Positions 1 through 7,423 of a stretch of DNA of 27,714 bases are shown here, piece by piece (position 1 is the first letter of the stretch; each line of letters opens with the position of its first letter). Location: assembly GCA_023386585.1 (NCBI GenBank), contig JAEWJM010000014.1, positions 1 through 27,714 on the forward strand. Reading direction: 5' to 3'. The translations under genes and the position numbers were made by a program. The notes beneath the pieces were generated by a model. It saw nothing but the letters and a program-made list of their open reading frames with translations, was not told the origin of the DNA and did no database searches. The DNA comes from Bacteroidota bacterium (GTDB lineage Bacteria; Bacteroidota; Bacteroidia; Flavobacteriales; Flavobacteriaceae).

Positions 1-110
1 GTTAAAGGCTCAACCCAAGGATTACCTCGCTATCGCTCGGTGATCCAGTACTTTCAATTTCAAAGTTAAAGGCTCAACCCAAGGATTACCTCGCTATCGC
101 TCGGTGATCC
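1..110. repeat. Two direct copies of a 46-bp repeat, period 64
   Basis: Positions 1-46 and 65-110 are identical over 46 bp (both start gttaaaggctcaaccc and end cggtgatcc). They are separated by an 18-bp spacer (47-64). The first copy touches the window edge, so there may be more copies to the left. Each unit contains an imperfect inner palindrome (GGATtACC ... GGTgATCC). Only the second copy is followed by the matching outer arm of the hairpin described in the next entry. Confidence 0.9.
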
Positions 111-126
111 TATAGGGTTGAGCCTT
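69..126. repeat. Nested palindrome (12-bp outer stem)
   Basis: aaggctcaaccc (69-80) is the exact reverse complement of gggttgagcctt (115-126). The interior carries a second, imperfect stem (GGATtACC/GGTgATCC, about 83-110), so transcription in either direction would give a stacked two-part hairpin. It could be a REP-like or MITE-like intergenic element or a strong 3' structure; the sequence alone does not decide. Confidence 0.8.
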
Positions 127-191
127 ACAAACTTTTCTTTTATTTTTTTTTCTGAAATGAATTTCGAAAAAAAAATGCAAGAAAAGTTTGT
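127..191 (-). terminator. Long A/T-rich hairpin at the tRNA-Tyr 3' end
   Basis: The 13-mer at 127-139 is the exact reverse complement of 179-191. Between them lie a run of T, a small gaaat/atttc stem (about 154-165) and a run of A, so nearly the whole 65 bp can fold back on itself. On the minus strand it begins at the discriminator base of tRNA-Tyr, as expected for a terminator or 3' processing structure. The symmetry would let it act in both directions. Confidence 0.55.
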
Positions 192-271
192 GGGGAGAGC
201 AGGATTCGAACCTGCGAAGTTCTCACAGCAGATTTACAGTCTGCCCTCGTTGGCCGCTTGAGTATCTCCCC
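191..271 (-). tRNA. tRNA-Tyr (anticodon GTA)
   Basis: Read on the minus strand, the gene starts GGGGAGATACTC and ends TCTCCCCA. It has a 7-bp acceptor stem, a D arm, an anticodon stem GCAGA/TCTGC around CTGTAAA (GTA at 237-235), an extended variable region as expected for a class II tRNA-Tyr, and a T arm with GGTTCGAATCC. The 3' CCA is not encoded (A is followed by CAAA), so it must be added after transcription. A good promoter lies 18 bp upstream, and a long hairpin abuts the 3' end. Confidence 0.96.
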
Positions 272-288
272 GTGACCTTAGTCGGCGG

Positions 289-320
289 CAAATATAATCA
301 GACTTTTTTGATGTAAACAA
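289..320 (-). promoter_or_regulatory. Promoter of tRNA-Tyr
   Basis: The minus strand shows TTG (320-318), a 21-bp spacer and TATATTTG (296-289), matching the Bacteroidota -33/-7 pattern (TTG then TAnnTTTG). It ends 17 bp before the tRNA 5' end. dnaN has the same arrangement with the same spacing. Confidence 0.7.
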
Positions 321-380
321 GCAAGTCCGCCAATTAATTTTGCTGCCGTTGCTAAGGTGTTCTTTAAGAACCTGATAGAG

Positions 381-1511
381 TTATTTGTTCAGGAATTGCG
401 CGACTTTGGCTTTGAGTTCTTCGCCCCGAAGGTCCTTTGCCACGACAAGTCCAAATTCGTTCAAGACGAACATTGTCGGTATTTGCTGCACGCCATACAT
501 TGCTGCAATCGGATCCTCCCAGTGTTTGAGGTTCGAGACTTGTGTCCATGTTAATCCGTCTTTGGCAATCGCTTCTTTCCATTTGTCCGCCTGGCCTGGC
601 TTGTCAAGTGAAACACCGATGATGTTCAGTCCTTTTGAGTGGAATTCTTTGTAGAGTTCAACCATGTGCGGATTTTCAGCACGGCACGGTCCACACCACG
701 AAGCCCAGAAATCGATAATGGTCAGTTTCCCCATTGATTGTTTCAGTGAGACCATTTTCCCATTCACATCAGGAGCCGAGAAATCGGGCGCATGCCTGCC
801 CACACTAACCGATTGGAAATCATTTAACTTCTTAACGATCTTTTTGGCTGCTGAAGTTTTCTTCAGTTCCGGATCAAGGGCGTTATAATATGTTTCGATT
901 TTTTTGGTGTCAGGTTCAGGAACATTGAACATACTTTGAATCAATAGCACTGAAATGTACGCTTTCGGGTGTGTTTCGACGTACTTGTATGTACTCGCTT
1001 CCATTTCCTTTTGGATTTTCCCATAATCCGTTTGGAGCTTTTTGATTGTCGCGGTATCTTTTGCTTGTTGTGCAGCCCTCAATTTTGGTGTATTTGCGAT
1101 CTGGAAATCCTGAATTTTTTTCTGGATCTTCATTCCGATACCATTGAAGTTTGTCAGCTCTTCATTATTATACGTTCCTGAAATCTTATTTTTGAAAATG
1201 CTGTCCTTGTTAATCTCAATGTTGATCGTACCATTTTCCATAATGACATACGAAGGCGACTGAACACCTTCGACCGAAATCGAATACATCGATATATCGT
1301 TGACCTTGCCTTCAAACCTGAACTTTCCGTCTTTGACTTTTACTGTATCCACCGGAACAATTCCGAGTGAATCGCTGTTCTTTTCAAGAACAACATTTTT
1401 GCCGTCGGCTACACCGTTGATGCTTCCATTGATGACAAACTCGTCGTCTCCAACAGTTTTGCAAGAAACCACCGCCAGCAGCACCAGCAGTGATAATCCA
1501 AATCTTTTCAT
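381..1511 (-). CDS. TlpA-like thiol-disulfide oxidoreductase lipoprotein (DUF4369 + thioredoxin fold)
   Basis: The 376-residue protein begins with a lipoprotein signal: a hydrophobic stretch to residue 16, then Cys17 in VVSC. It should therefore be exported and lipid-anchored. Residues about 25-125 resemble the DUF4369 beta-rich domain that precedes many Bacteroidota TlpA-like proteins. The C-terminal half is an AhpC/TSA-type thioredoxin fold with the redox motif WCGPC (Cys273/Cys276) and the cis-proline loop IPT near residue 345. It likely reduces or exchanges disulfides in periplasmic or surface proteins; the client is unknown. A TACTTTTG box (1534-1541, minus) sits about 22 bp before the start. 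It appears to be a single-gene unit, since the upstream gene has its own terminator. Confidence 0.9.
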   Translation of the reverse strand: MKRFGLSLLVLLAVVSCKTVGDDEFVINGSINGVADGKNVVLEKNSDSLGIVPVDTVKVKDGKFRFEGKVNDISMYSISVEGVQSPSYVIMENGTINIEINKDSIFKNKISGTYNNEELTNFNGIGMKIQKKIQDFQIANTPKLRAAQQAKDTATIKKLQTDYGKIQKEMEASTYKYVETHPKAYISVLLIQSMFNVPEPDTKKIETYYNALDPELKKTSAAKKIVKKLNDFQSVSVGRHAPDFSAPDVNGKMVSLKQSMGKLTIIDFWASWCGPCRAENPHMVELYKEFHSKGLNIIGVSLDKPGQADKWKEAIAKDGLTWTQVSNLKHWEDPIAAMYGVQQIPTMFVLNEFGLVVAKDLRGEELKAKVAQFLNK

Positions 1512-1533
1512 ATCTGATTGTTAAAATTCACTG

Positions 1534-1541
1534 CAAAAGTA
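1534..1541 (-). promoter_or_regulatory. -7 box TACTTTTG upstream of the TlpA-like gene
   Basis: This is a perfect TAnnTTTG match on the minus strand, with a short leader of about 20 nt to the ATG at 1511. I see no clear -33 element. Confidence 0.5.
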
Positions 1542-1544
1542 TCC

Positions 1545-1574
1545 AAAAAAAAATGCCGCCGTTTCCGGGGCATT
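1545..1574 (-). terminator. Rho-independent terminator after the MBL/rhodanese gene
   Basis: On the minus strand AATGCC (1574-1569) pairs with GGCATT (1557-1552), with an extra CCG/CGG pairing around a GAAA loop, followed by a run of T. It lies 23 bp after the stop codon of the gene ending at 1597. Confidence 0.75.
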
Positions 1575-1596
1575 CAATTTTAGAATTATTTATGCT

Positions 1597-3003
1597 TTAT
1601 TTCGCCTGGCACGCAAATGTGGTGAGTCGGATCGCTGTTTTTTTGATTCCGTTCATCCCTTTTTCAACATTGATAATGTTGTGGATTCCGCGGGCTTTCA
1701 GCAGCGAGGCCATGATCACCGACCGATAGCCGCCGGCGCAGTGCAGGTAAAATTTTTCCTTTGGAACTTCCGGAAGATGCTGAAGTACATTGTCGAGCGG
1801 CAGGTTCGTCGCGCCCTCGATGTGTTCGGCGTCGAATTCGCCCGGCTTTCTTGCATCAACAACGGGCAAATGATGCGCCTGCAATCCATTCTCAAACTCA
1901 TCCGGCGATACCGATTCGATCGTATCGGTTTCATAACCCGATTCGGTCCATGATTTAATTCCGCCCTGCAGATATCCGATCACATTGTCAAAACCAACAC
2001 GCGACAATCGGGTAATCGTTTCTTCTTCGCGGCCTTCCGGAACGACGAGGAGAAGCGGCTGTTTTACATCGCCAATCAATGCGCCGACCCACGGAGCAAA
2101 ATTCCCCTGAATTCCGATAAATATTGAGCCCGGGATATGTTGCTTTACGAAATCATCTTCGTGGCGTACATCGAGAATAACTGCATCACCTGATGTTGCC
2201 GCCGATTTGAATTCTGGCGCTGACAAGCCACGCAGGCTCTTCGCGATAACATTGTCGAGGCTTTCATAACCACGAATGTTCATCAAAACGTTCTGCGGAA
2301 AATAGGCGGGAGGCGAGGGGAGGCCGTTCAGTAATTCGTTTGTGAATTCCTCTCTGGTCATATCGCTGCGCAAAGCATAATTTGTCCTTTTCTGGTTGCC
2401 GAGCGTGTCGGTTGTCTCGCGGCTCATGTTTTTGCCACATGCGCTTCCGGCACCGTGGCTTGGATAAACGATCAGATCGTCCGGCAGTACTATGATTTTA
2501 TTACGAAGCGAATCGAAAAGTAACCCGGCCAGTTTTTCCTGTGTCAGATCAGATGAAAGTTCCTGCGCGAGATCGGGCCGGCCGACATCGCCGATAAAAA
2601 GCGTATCGCCGGTTATAATCCCGCATTGCTTTCCTGTTTCATCAGTTAGCAAATAACAGGTGCTTTCCATCGTATGTCCGGGAGTATGGATCGCGGTCAC
2701 CGTGCAGCCGCCAATGTGGAATTGTTGTCCATCCGTTGCGATCACGGCATCAAATTCGGGCGTCGCCATCGGTCCGTACACAATCTTTCCGCCCGATTTT
2801 TTTGCAAGGTCAAGATGGCCGGAAACGAAATCGGCGTGGAAATGCGTCTCGAAAATGTACTTTATTGAGGCATTGTCCTTTGCAGCGCGGTCGAGGTAAG
2901 GGCCGACTTCCCGCAGGGGATCGAATATCGCCGCTTCGCCGTTGCTTTCCAGGTAATACGCTGCCTGCGCGATGCAGCCGGTATATATTTGTTCGATTTT
3001 CAT
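1597..3003 (-). CDS. Metallo-beta-lactamase fold persulfide dioxygenase with two rhodanese domains (CstB-like)
   Basis: I place the start at the ATG at 3003 (MKIEQIYTG), giving 468 residues; an in-frame upstream start gives an unlikely leader. Residues 1-230 are an ETHE1-type metallo-hydrolase with THFHAD (His54, His56, Asp58), His63, His110, Asp133 (TGD) and His183 as metal-site candidates. Two rhodanese modules follow. The first (about 258-355) has no cysteine at its active-site loop (VVPEGRE). The second (about 365-462) keeps HCAGGYRS with Cys422. This order matches CstB-type enzymes, which oxidise persulfides to sulfite and transfer sulfane sulfur to give thiosulfate. It is probably cytosolic sulfide/persulfide detoxification. 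No other sulfur genes are adjacent. Confidence 0.9.
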   Translation of the reverse strand: MKIEQIYTGCIAQAAYYLESNGEAAIFDPLREVGPYLDRAAKDNASIKYIFETHFHADFVSGHLDLAKKSGGKIVYGPMATPEFDAVIATDGQQFHIGGCTVTAIHTPGHTMESTCYLLTDETGKQCGIITGDTLFIGDVGRPDLAQELSSDLTQEKLAGLLFDSLRNKIIVLPDDLIVYPSHGAGSACGKNMSRETTDTLGNQKRTNYALRSDMTREEFTNELLNGLPSPPAYFPQNVLMNIRGYESLDNVIAKSLRGLSAPEFKSAATSGDAVILDVRHEDDFVKQHIPGSIFIGIQGNFAPWVGALIGDVKQPLLLVVPEGREEETITRLSRVGFDNVIGYLQGGIKSWTESGYETDTIESVSPDEFENGLQAHHLPVVDARKPGEFDAEHIEGATNLPLDNVLQHLPEVPKEKFYLHCAGGYRSVIMASLLKARGIHNIINVEKGMNGIKKTAIRLTTFACQAK

Positions 3004-3086
3004 GATATTGGAAATATCGGTAAAAATAGTAATTATTCTGCCCCGAAGCACGGATTTATACCCTAAATGGAATGCTAAACCCGCAG

Positions 3087-3527
3087 TTATTCCTGAGCCG
3101 CAACCTGCCTGAAAGGAAATGCATTTACGATGTGACGCTTAAAAAATCGTCCCGGAGAATCGGCGTTGATCATTTTAATATAAGTCGCTTTCGGGACACT
3201 GATATGCTCGTAAACGCTACCGTCAGAAAAGGAAATCTGGAGTCGGCCCGCCTCGTACTGATAGTCAGTCAACGTCGCGGCAGCAACTGTTTTGTCAAAA
3301 TGCGGCTTCACCTGCGAAATGGTCTCCGGGTTGATGCTCACCAGGAAGTGATAGGCTTCGATAACTTGCTTGCTCTTGATCTCAGCATCGGTTTGTCCGT
3401 CCGGGTCATCGTGGAATTTGTCCGGATGGCACTCTTTCATGGAGTTGCGGTAGATGGTTTTCAATTCTTTAAGCGCTACCGATTTGTCGACGTTCAGTAA
3501 CTTTCGGTATTCATTGATTTTCTTCAT
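3087..3527 (-). CDS. DnaJ-like J domain fused to a KTSC domain
   Basis: Using the ATG at 3527 (MKKINEY) gives 146 residues; the longer frame upstream runs through the promoter and is unlikely to be coding. Residues about 5-65 look like a J domain, with the diagnostic HPD (34-36) that stimulates Hsp70 ATPase. Residues about 85-142 match the KTSC domain, a short beta-rich module of unknown function. It is a small soluble protein. It may recruit DnaK to the KTSC target, but that role is inference. A TACTTTTG box (3552-3559, minus) lies 24 bp upstream, so it has its own promoter. Confidence 0.82.
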   Translation of the reverse strand: MKKINEYRKLLNVDKSVALKELKTIYRNSMKECHPDKFHDDPDGQTDAEIKSKQVIEAYHFLVSINPETISQVKPHFDKTVAAATLTDYQYEAGRLQISFSDGSVYEHISVPKATYIKMINADSPGRFFKRHIVNAFPFRQVAAQE

Positions 3528-3551
3528 AAAAGCGTTTTGCCAAATTTTTTG

Positions 3552-3559
3552 CAAAAGTA
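3552..3559 (-). promoter_or_regulatory. -7 box TACTTTTG upstream of the J/KTSC gene
   Basis: This is a perfect TAnnTTTG match on the minus strand, about 25 bp before the start codon. It supports the shorter start chosen for the gene. No convincing -33 element is seen. Confidence 0.5.
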
Positions 3560-3655
3560 GTACTATCATCGACATTAAAAAACGACCGGGTTTTACTTTA
3601 ACATATTGACTTCCAATAATTTTAATTTTGACGATACAATGTTCGCTTATATAGC

Positions 3656-3663
3656 TACATTTG
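3656..3663 (+). promoter_or_regulatory. -7 box TACATTTG upstream of the secreted nuclease
   Basis: This TAnnTTTG match ends 18 bp before the ATG at 3682. It also shows that the TTG at 3661, which lies inside the box, is not the translation start. A TTTG at 3627-3630 is the only -33 candidate, and its 25-bp spacing is too long. Confidence 0.5.
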
Positions 3664-3681
3664 CGGCATAATATCCCCAAT

Positions 3682-5643
3682 ATGAAAAAAATTTACCTGG
3701 CGCTGGCATTGCTGCTCGCCTTGTTTGGCCGTGCTCAGGTCGTGATAAATGAACTCGACTCGGATTCCCCGGGAACCGATGACCGTGAATTTGTCGAATT
3801 GAAATCGGACACGCCCAACTTTTCCCTTGACGGTTATGTGCTAGTATTTTTCAACGGTTCTTCGTCATCATCGACAGGCAACCGTAGCTATTATGTCATT
3901 GATCTTGATGGTTTAACGACCGATATCAATGGTATTATCCTGATCGGAAGTAATTCGGTTTCACCTGTGCCGGCCAAATTGGTTCCCGTAAGCGTTATTC
4001 AAAATGGCGCTGACGGAGTTGCAATTTATTCGGGCAGTGCGTCGGATTTTCCCAATAATTCCATGGCGACAGATTTAAACCTGATCGATGCGCTTGTTTA
4101 TGGCACGAGCGATCCCGATGCGACAGGATTGATGTCACTTCTCGGCGTCTCATCGCAAATCGATGAAAACGTCAATTCGCTCGGAACCACACAATCGATA
4201 CAGCGCAAACCCGATGGTACCTATGAAGTCAAATTGCCCACTCCGGGCGCAAATAACGACGGCAGCGGCTTTGTTTTTAATGGTTTGCGGATGGATGTGA
4301 CACAAAATGTATTCAACGAAGGCGACACTTTTACAATTTCATTTTCTTCGCAGGTCGCGGTTTCGTCGGCACTCAACTTTAGTATATCGTTGAACAACGG
4401 AAGCTTTGTATCGACCGATTATAGCGGCCAGTTGAGCATAACGATACCGGTGGGAAGTTCGTCTGCATCAACAAGCATCACCTTCATTGACGATTCAGTT
4501 GACGATGGCGACGAGCTGGCGATCATACATTTTGGGAATCTTCCGCAGGGATATAACAGGTTGAACGATAACGTTGAAATTCGGGTAATCGACAACGATT
4601 TTACGATGCAGCCATGGGGAACGCCACTGAATCCGACCTACGGAATTGTTTCCAGCACTGCGCCGCAAGGCTATTACGATTCGCTTGAAGGTAAATCCGG
4701 AAGCCAACTCAAACAGGCGATCCAGGACATCATTGCCGATCCCGCCGTTGTTCATGCACAGAATTATGGTGACATTGAACAAATATTGAAGGCCGCTGAT
4801 CAAAGTCCGTTGAACAGCAACCAAGTTTGGCTTATGTATGTTGAACAGCCCCGGGCGAAATATAAATTCCAGACCACATCGAGCAATGTTGGAAGCTGGA
4901 ATAGGGAGCACATTTATCCGCAGTCGCGCGGCGGATTCGCGGATGGAACAAGCTCACAGGCCGATGGAATCAATACCTGGCTGCCTACCAATGCAGACGA
5001 TCTTTTAGCGGGACATGGCGACGCGCATCACATTCGCGCTGAAGACGGACCAGAAAATACATCGCGCAGCAACCGGGATTACGGAAGCGACTACAACGGG
5101 CCGGCCGCAAATCAAGGCAGCTGGAAGGGCGATGTAGCGCGTTCGTTGTTTTATATGGCTGTTCGCTATAATGCATTAAGCCTCGTGAATGGAAATCCGC
5201 CCGATTCGACCGTTGGTCAGCTTGGCGATCTTGCAAGCCTTCTCGCCTGGAACCATACCGATCCCGCGGATGATTTCGAAATGAACCGCAACAATGTGAT
5301 TTATACGTGGCAGGTGAACCGTAATCCGTTTATCGATTATCCGGATCTCGCCGATTACATTTGGGGCGCAAATGCAGGGCAGACGTGGCATGCGAATCTT
5401 TCCGCCGGCCAACAAACACTTTCTGCGGTAGCGGTATATCCGAATCCGGCGCATGACATGATTACTATTACCGGAATTTCAGGCGGCGGACAAATGGAGA
5501 TATACACAGTTACAGGCAGTAAAGTCCTCATCGCATCCATAAATTCGGCCAGTACAATTCCACTGAACCTTGGCGCAGGAATGTACTTTGTCCGGGTTAG
5601 CTCGGACGTGGGAACAACAGTAAAGAAATTGATAATAAAATAA
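3682..5643 (+). CDS. Secreted endonuclease I family nuclease with lamin-tail, Calx-beta and T9SS sorting domains
   Basis: The start is the ATG at 3682 (MKKIYLA), giving 653 residues with a Sec signal peptide ending near FGRAQ (about residue 19). Residues about 20-190 begin VVINELDSDS, typical of a lamin-tail domain. Residues about 205-307 resemble a Calx-beta repeat (DDSVDDGDE). Residues about 330-565 are an EndA/NucM-type endonuclease I domain with WNREHIYPQS (Asn407, Arg408, His410 as core catalytic and metal-site residues). The C-terminus (from about 580) has VYPNPAHD and ends in a basic tail, a type A T9SS sorting domain. It is probably exported through the outer membrane by the gliding-linked T9SS to degrade extracellular DNA or RNA for nutrients. 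Monocistronic, with a terminator directly after it. Confidence 0.92.
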   Translation: MKKIYLALALLLALFGRAQVVINELDSDSPGTDDREFVELKSDTPNFSLDGYVLVFFNGSSSSSTGNRSYYVIDLDGLTTDINGIILIGSNSVSPVPAKLVPVSVIQNGADGVAIYSGSASDFPNNSMATDLNLIDALVYGTSDPDATGLMSLLGVSSQIDENVNSLGTTQSIQRKPDGTYEVKLPTPGANNDGSGFVFNGLRMDVTQNVFNEGDTFTISFSSQVAVSSALNFSISLNNGSFVSTDYSGQLSITIPVGSSSASTSITFIDDSVDDGDELAIIHFGNLPQGYNRLNDNVEIRVIDNDFTMQPWGTPLNPTYGIVSSTAPQGYYDSLEGKSGSQLKQAIQDIIADPAVVHAQNYGDIEQILKAADQSPLNSNQVWLMYVEQPRAKYKFQTTSSNVGSWNREHIYPQSRGGFADGTSSQADGINTWLPTNADDLLAGHGDAHHIRAEDGPENTSRSNRDYGSDYNGPAANQGSWKGDVARSLFYMAVRYNALSLVNGNPPDSTVGQLGDLASLLAWNHTDPADDFEMNRNNVIYTWQVNRNPFIDYPDLADYIWGANAGQTWHANLSAGQQTLSAVAVYPNPAHDMITITGISGGGQMEIYTVTGSKVLIASINSASTIPLNLGAGMYFVRVSSDVGTTVKKLIIK

Positions 5644-5644
5644 A

Positions 5645-5668
5645 AAAATGCTTCCTCGGAAGCATTTT
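5645..5668. terminator. Bidirectional terminator between the nuclease and the YtxH-like gene
   Basis: aaaatgcttcc (5645-5655) pairs perfectly with ggaagcatttt (5658-5668) around a 2-nt gap. A/T runs on both flanks let it stop transcription from both convergent genes. Confidence 0.85.
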
Positions 5669-5672
5669 CGTT

Positions 5673-5891
5673 TTAGTTATGGTGTGGCATGGTTACGTTC
5701 CTGTCTTCGCCTTGCGGGATTATTCCGTGGACATCCGGATCCATTCCCGCAAATTTATCTTCGACGGTATTTGCCAAATCCTTGATCTTTCTCATGAGTG
5801 AGTCGAGCATTCCCGTACGTTTGGTAATTACGCTGACTACTGCAACTGCGGCGACACCGGCCGCAATACCTAAAATCAGATTTCTGTTCAT
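5673..5891 (-). CDS. YtxH-like small membrane protein
   Basis: This 72-residue protein has an N-terminal hydrophobic segment (about residues 5-24, LGIAAGVAAVAVVSV) followed by a charged helix (MRKIKDLANTVEDKF). That resembles YtxH/stress-associated small membrane proteins, but the match is by general character rather than a firm motif. It lies 23 bp downstream of the SDR gene on the same strand, so it is probably the last gene of a stress-type transcript with the SDR and DUF892 genes. Function unknown. Confidence 0.7.
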   Translation of the reverse strand: MNRNLILGIAAGVAAVAVVSVITKRTGMLDSLMRKIKDLANTVEDKFAGMDPDVHGIIPQGEDRNVTMPHHN

Positions 5892-5914
5892 GATATTTGT
5901 TTTTAAATTGTTGT

Positions 5915-6769
5915 TTAGCTTCCTACGATCTCGCCACCATTTACGTGCAGGATCTGGCCGGTAACATACGAACTGTCCTTGCTGGCGAGGTAAACATATG
6001 CGGGGCCAAGTTCCGATGGCTGCCCGGCGCGTTTCATTGGCACATCCGAACCAAACTTTGTCACATCGTCAAAACTTGCGGGAATCAGCGGAGTCCATAT
6101 TGGTCCGGGAGCTACAGCATTGACGCGAATTCCGCGACTCACAAGCATCGACGAAAGCGACCTCGTAAAGGTTACAATCGCGCCTTTGGTACTCGAATAG
6201 TCCAACAAGTGTTCGCTTCCGCGGTAGGCGGTGACCGAGGTTGTGTTTATTATCGAATCTCCGTCGCCTAAATGTTTGCACGCCTGCTGCACTGTGAAAA
6301 AGAACGGATATATGTTTGTTTCAAAAGTGGTTTTCAGATGTGTAATTGAAATCTCCTCGATTGTTTCTTCCGGAAATTGCATTGCTGCGTTATTTACGAG
6401 TATGTTCAGCTTTCCAAACTTGGCAATTGTCTTTCCAACGATGCTTCGGCTGAAAGCTTCTTTTTTAAGATCGCCTTTGATCAGTAAACATTTAACACCT
6501 TCTTCTTCAACCATTCGTTTGGTTTCTTTCGCGTCTTCATCTTCGTTCAGATAGGCAATCGCCACATCGGCCCCTTCGCGTGCAAAATGCACTGCGACGC
6601 TGCGGCCTATTCCGCTGTCGCCGCCGGTAATGAGTGCAACTTTTCCTTCAAGCTTACCCGATCCGCGATAATCCTGACGTATAATTTCCGGCGCAGGCCC
6701 CATTTCTTCCTGGCTGCCCGGAAGTTCCTGCTTTTGGTCTGGAAAGGATTTTGGTTTTTTCGTCGCCAT
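5915..6769 (-). CDS. SDR family oxidoreductase (general-stress type)
   Basis: This 284-residue NAD(P)-dependent short-chain dehydrogenase has a 40-residue N-terminal extension rich in Pro, Lys and Gln (KPKSFPDQKQELPGSQ), typical of the stress-induced SDR subgroup (Bacillus YhdF/YdaD-like, E. coli YghA-like). The cofactor motif is TGGDSGIGR (48-56). The NNAA motif is at 126-129, the catalytic Ser is about 178 and YSSTK gives Tyr191/Lys195. The C-terminal HVNGG is also typical. The substrate cannot be read from sequence. It starts 2 bp after the stop codon of the DUF892 gene, so the two are almost certainly co-transcribed and perhaps translationally coupled. Confidence 0.92.
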   Translation of the reverse strand: MATKKPKSFPDQKQELPGSQEEMGPAPEIIRQDYRGSGKLEGKVALITGGDSGIGRSVAVHFAREGADVAIAYLNEDEDAKETKRMVEEEGVKCLLIKGDLKKEAFSRSIVGKTIAKFGKLNILVNNAAMQFPEETIEEISITHLKTTFETNIYPFFFTVQQACKHLGDGDSIINTTSVTAYRGSEHLLDYSSTKGAIVTFTRSLSSMLVSRGIRVNAVAPGPIWTPLIPASFDDVTKFGSDVPMKRAGQPSELGPAYVYLASKDSSYVTGQILHVNGGEIVGS

Positions 6770-6771
6770 AA

Positions 6772-7305
6772 CTAAATTTCCTTGTTTGCGGCTTCGTCGT
6801 TTATGTAGGCTTCGGCAATTGCCGATAGTTTCTTGTCGAGTTCCTTTTCGTCCTCAAGATTTCGATCCAGCAACATCACAACTTCGTCTTCTTTCAGCGT
6901 TACGGCAAAAGATTTCAGCGTACCGTAAGATGCAATTTCGCTGTGGATAATGTGCTGCATAAGCGCAATGACGGCTGCATCGCGGACCATTCCCATCTGC
7001 GTTTGCGAAATGCACGACTGGATTTCATTTATATAGCTTTCGATGGGTTCAAATCGTTTTTCTTCCGGCGGAATACCGATGCTTTCAAAGATTTTTTCCA
7101 CCCTGTCGTAATGGATGTGCGTATTAGCGAGGTGAATCGTAAGGATGCGCGAAAAGTCTTTTGAACTCACCGATTTGGTAATGAACGAAAGCGCCGGTAT
7201 AAGTGCCTTTTCAGTCCAGTAAACGAGTTTCAGGTATTCTTCGAAAAGCGTCCGTAGTTCTTTGACTTCTTCGGCTGAATTTGGAGTTTTGATGTTTAGC
7301 TGCAT
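6772..7305 (-). CDS. DUF892 (YciE/YciF-type) ferritin-like protein
   Basis: This 177-residue, mostly helical protein fits the DUF892 family (E. coli YciE/YciF). LFEEYLKLVYWTEKAL opens the first helix, and later helices carry acidic residues and histidines (HIHYDRVEKIFE, HSEIASYG, LEDEKELDKKL). Family members have a ferritin-like four-helix fold and are associated with osmotic and envelope stress; I cannot confirm a metal site here. It is the first gene of a three-gene run (DUF892, SDR, YtxH-like). A near-consensus box GAACTTTG lies on the minus strand at 7353-7346. Confidence 0.85.
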   Translation of the reverse strand: MQLNIKTPNSAEEVKELRTLFEEYLKLVYWTEKALIPALSFITKSVSSKDFSRILTIHLANTHIHYDRVEKIFESIGIPPEEKRFEPIESYINEIQSCISQTQMGMVRDAAVIALMQHIIHSEIASYGTLKSFAVTLKEDEVVMLLDRNLEDEKELDKKLSAIAEAYINDEAANKEI

Positions 7306-7423
7306 AATTTGTTTTGGTAATCACGGCGGATACACCGGCCTCAATCAAAGTTCACTAACTTCAAGAGGCTATCGATTACAGAATTATGCCAATTTGTTAT
7401 AACATTTTCAGAAGCAGTACGGT

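Noticed and set aside
1..110. CRISPR array
   Set aside because: Only two copies are visible, the repeat is 46 bp with an 18-bp spacer (too long and too short, respectively), and it is part of a palindrome beside a tRNA; no cas genes are present.
4495..4911. 138-residue minus-strand ORF inside the nuclease
   Set aside because: It lies wholly within the nuclease domains on the other strand, with no promoter or family match.
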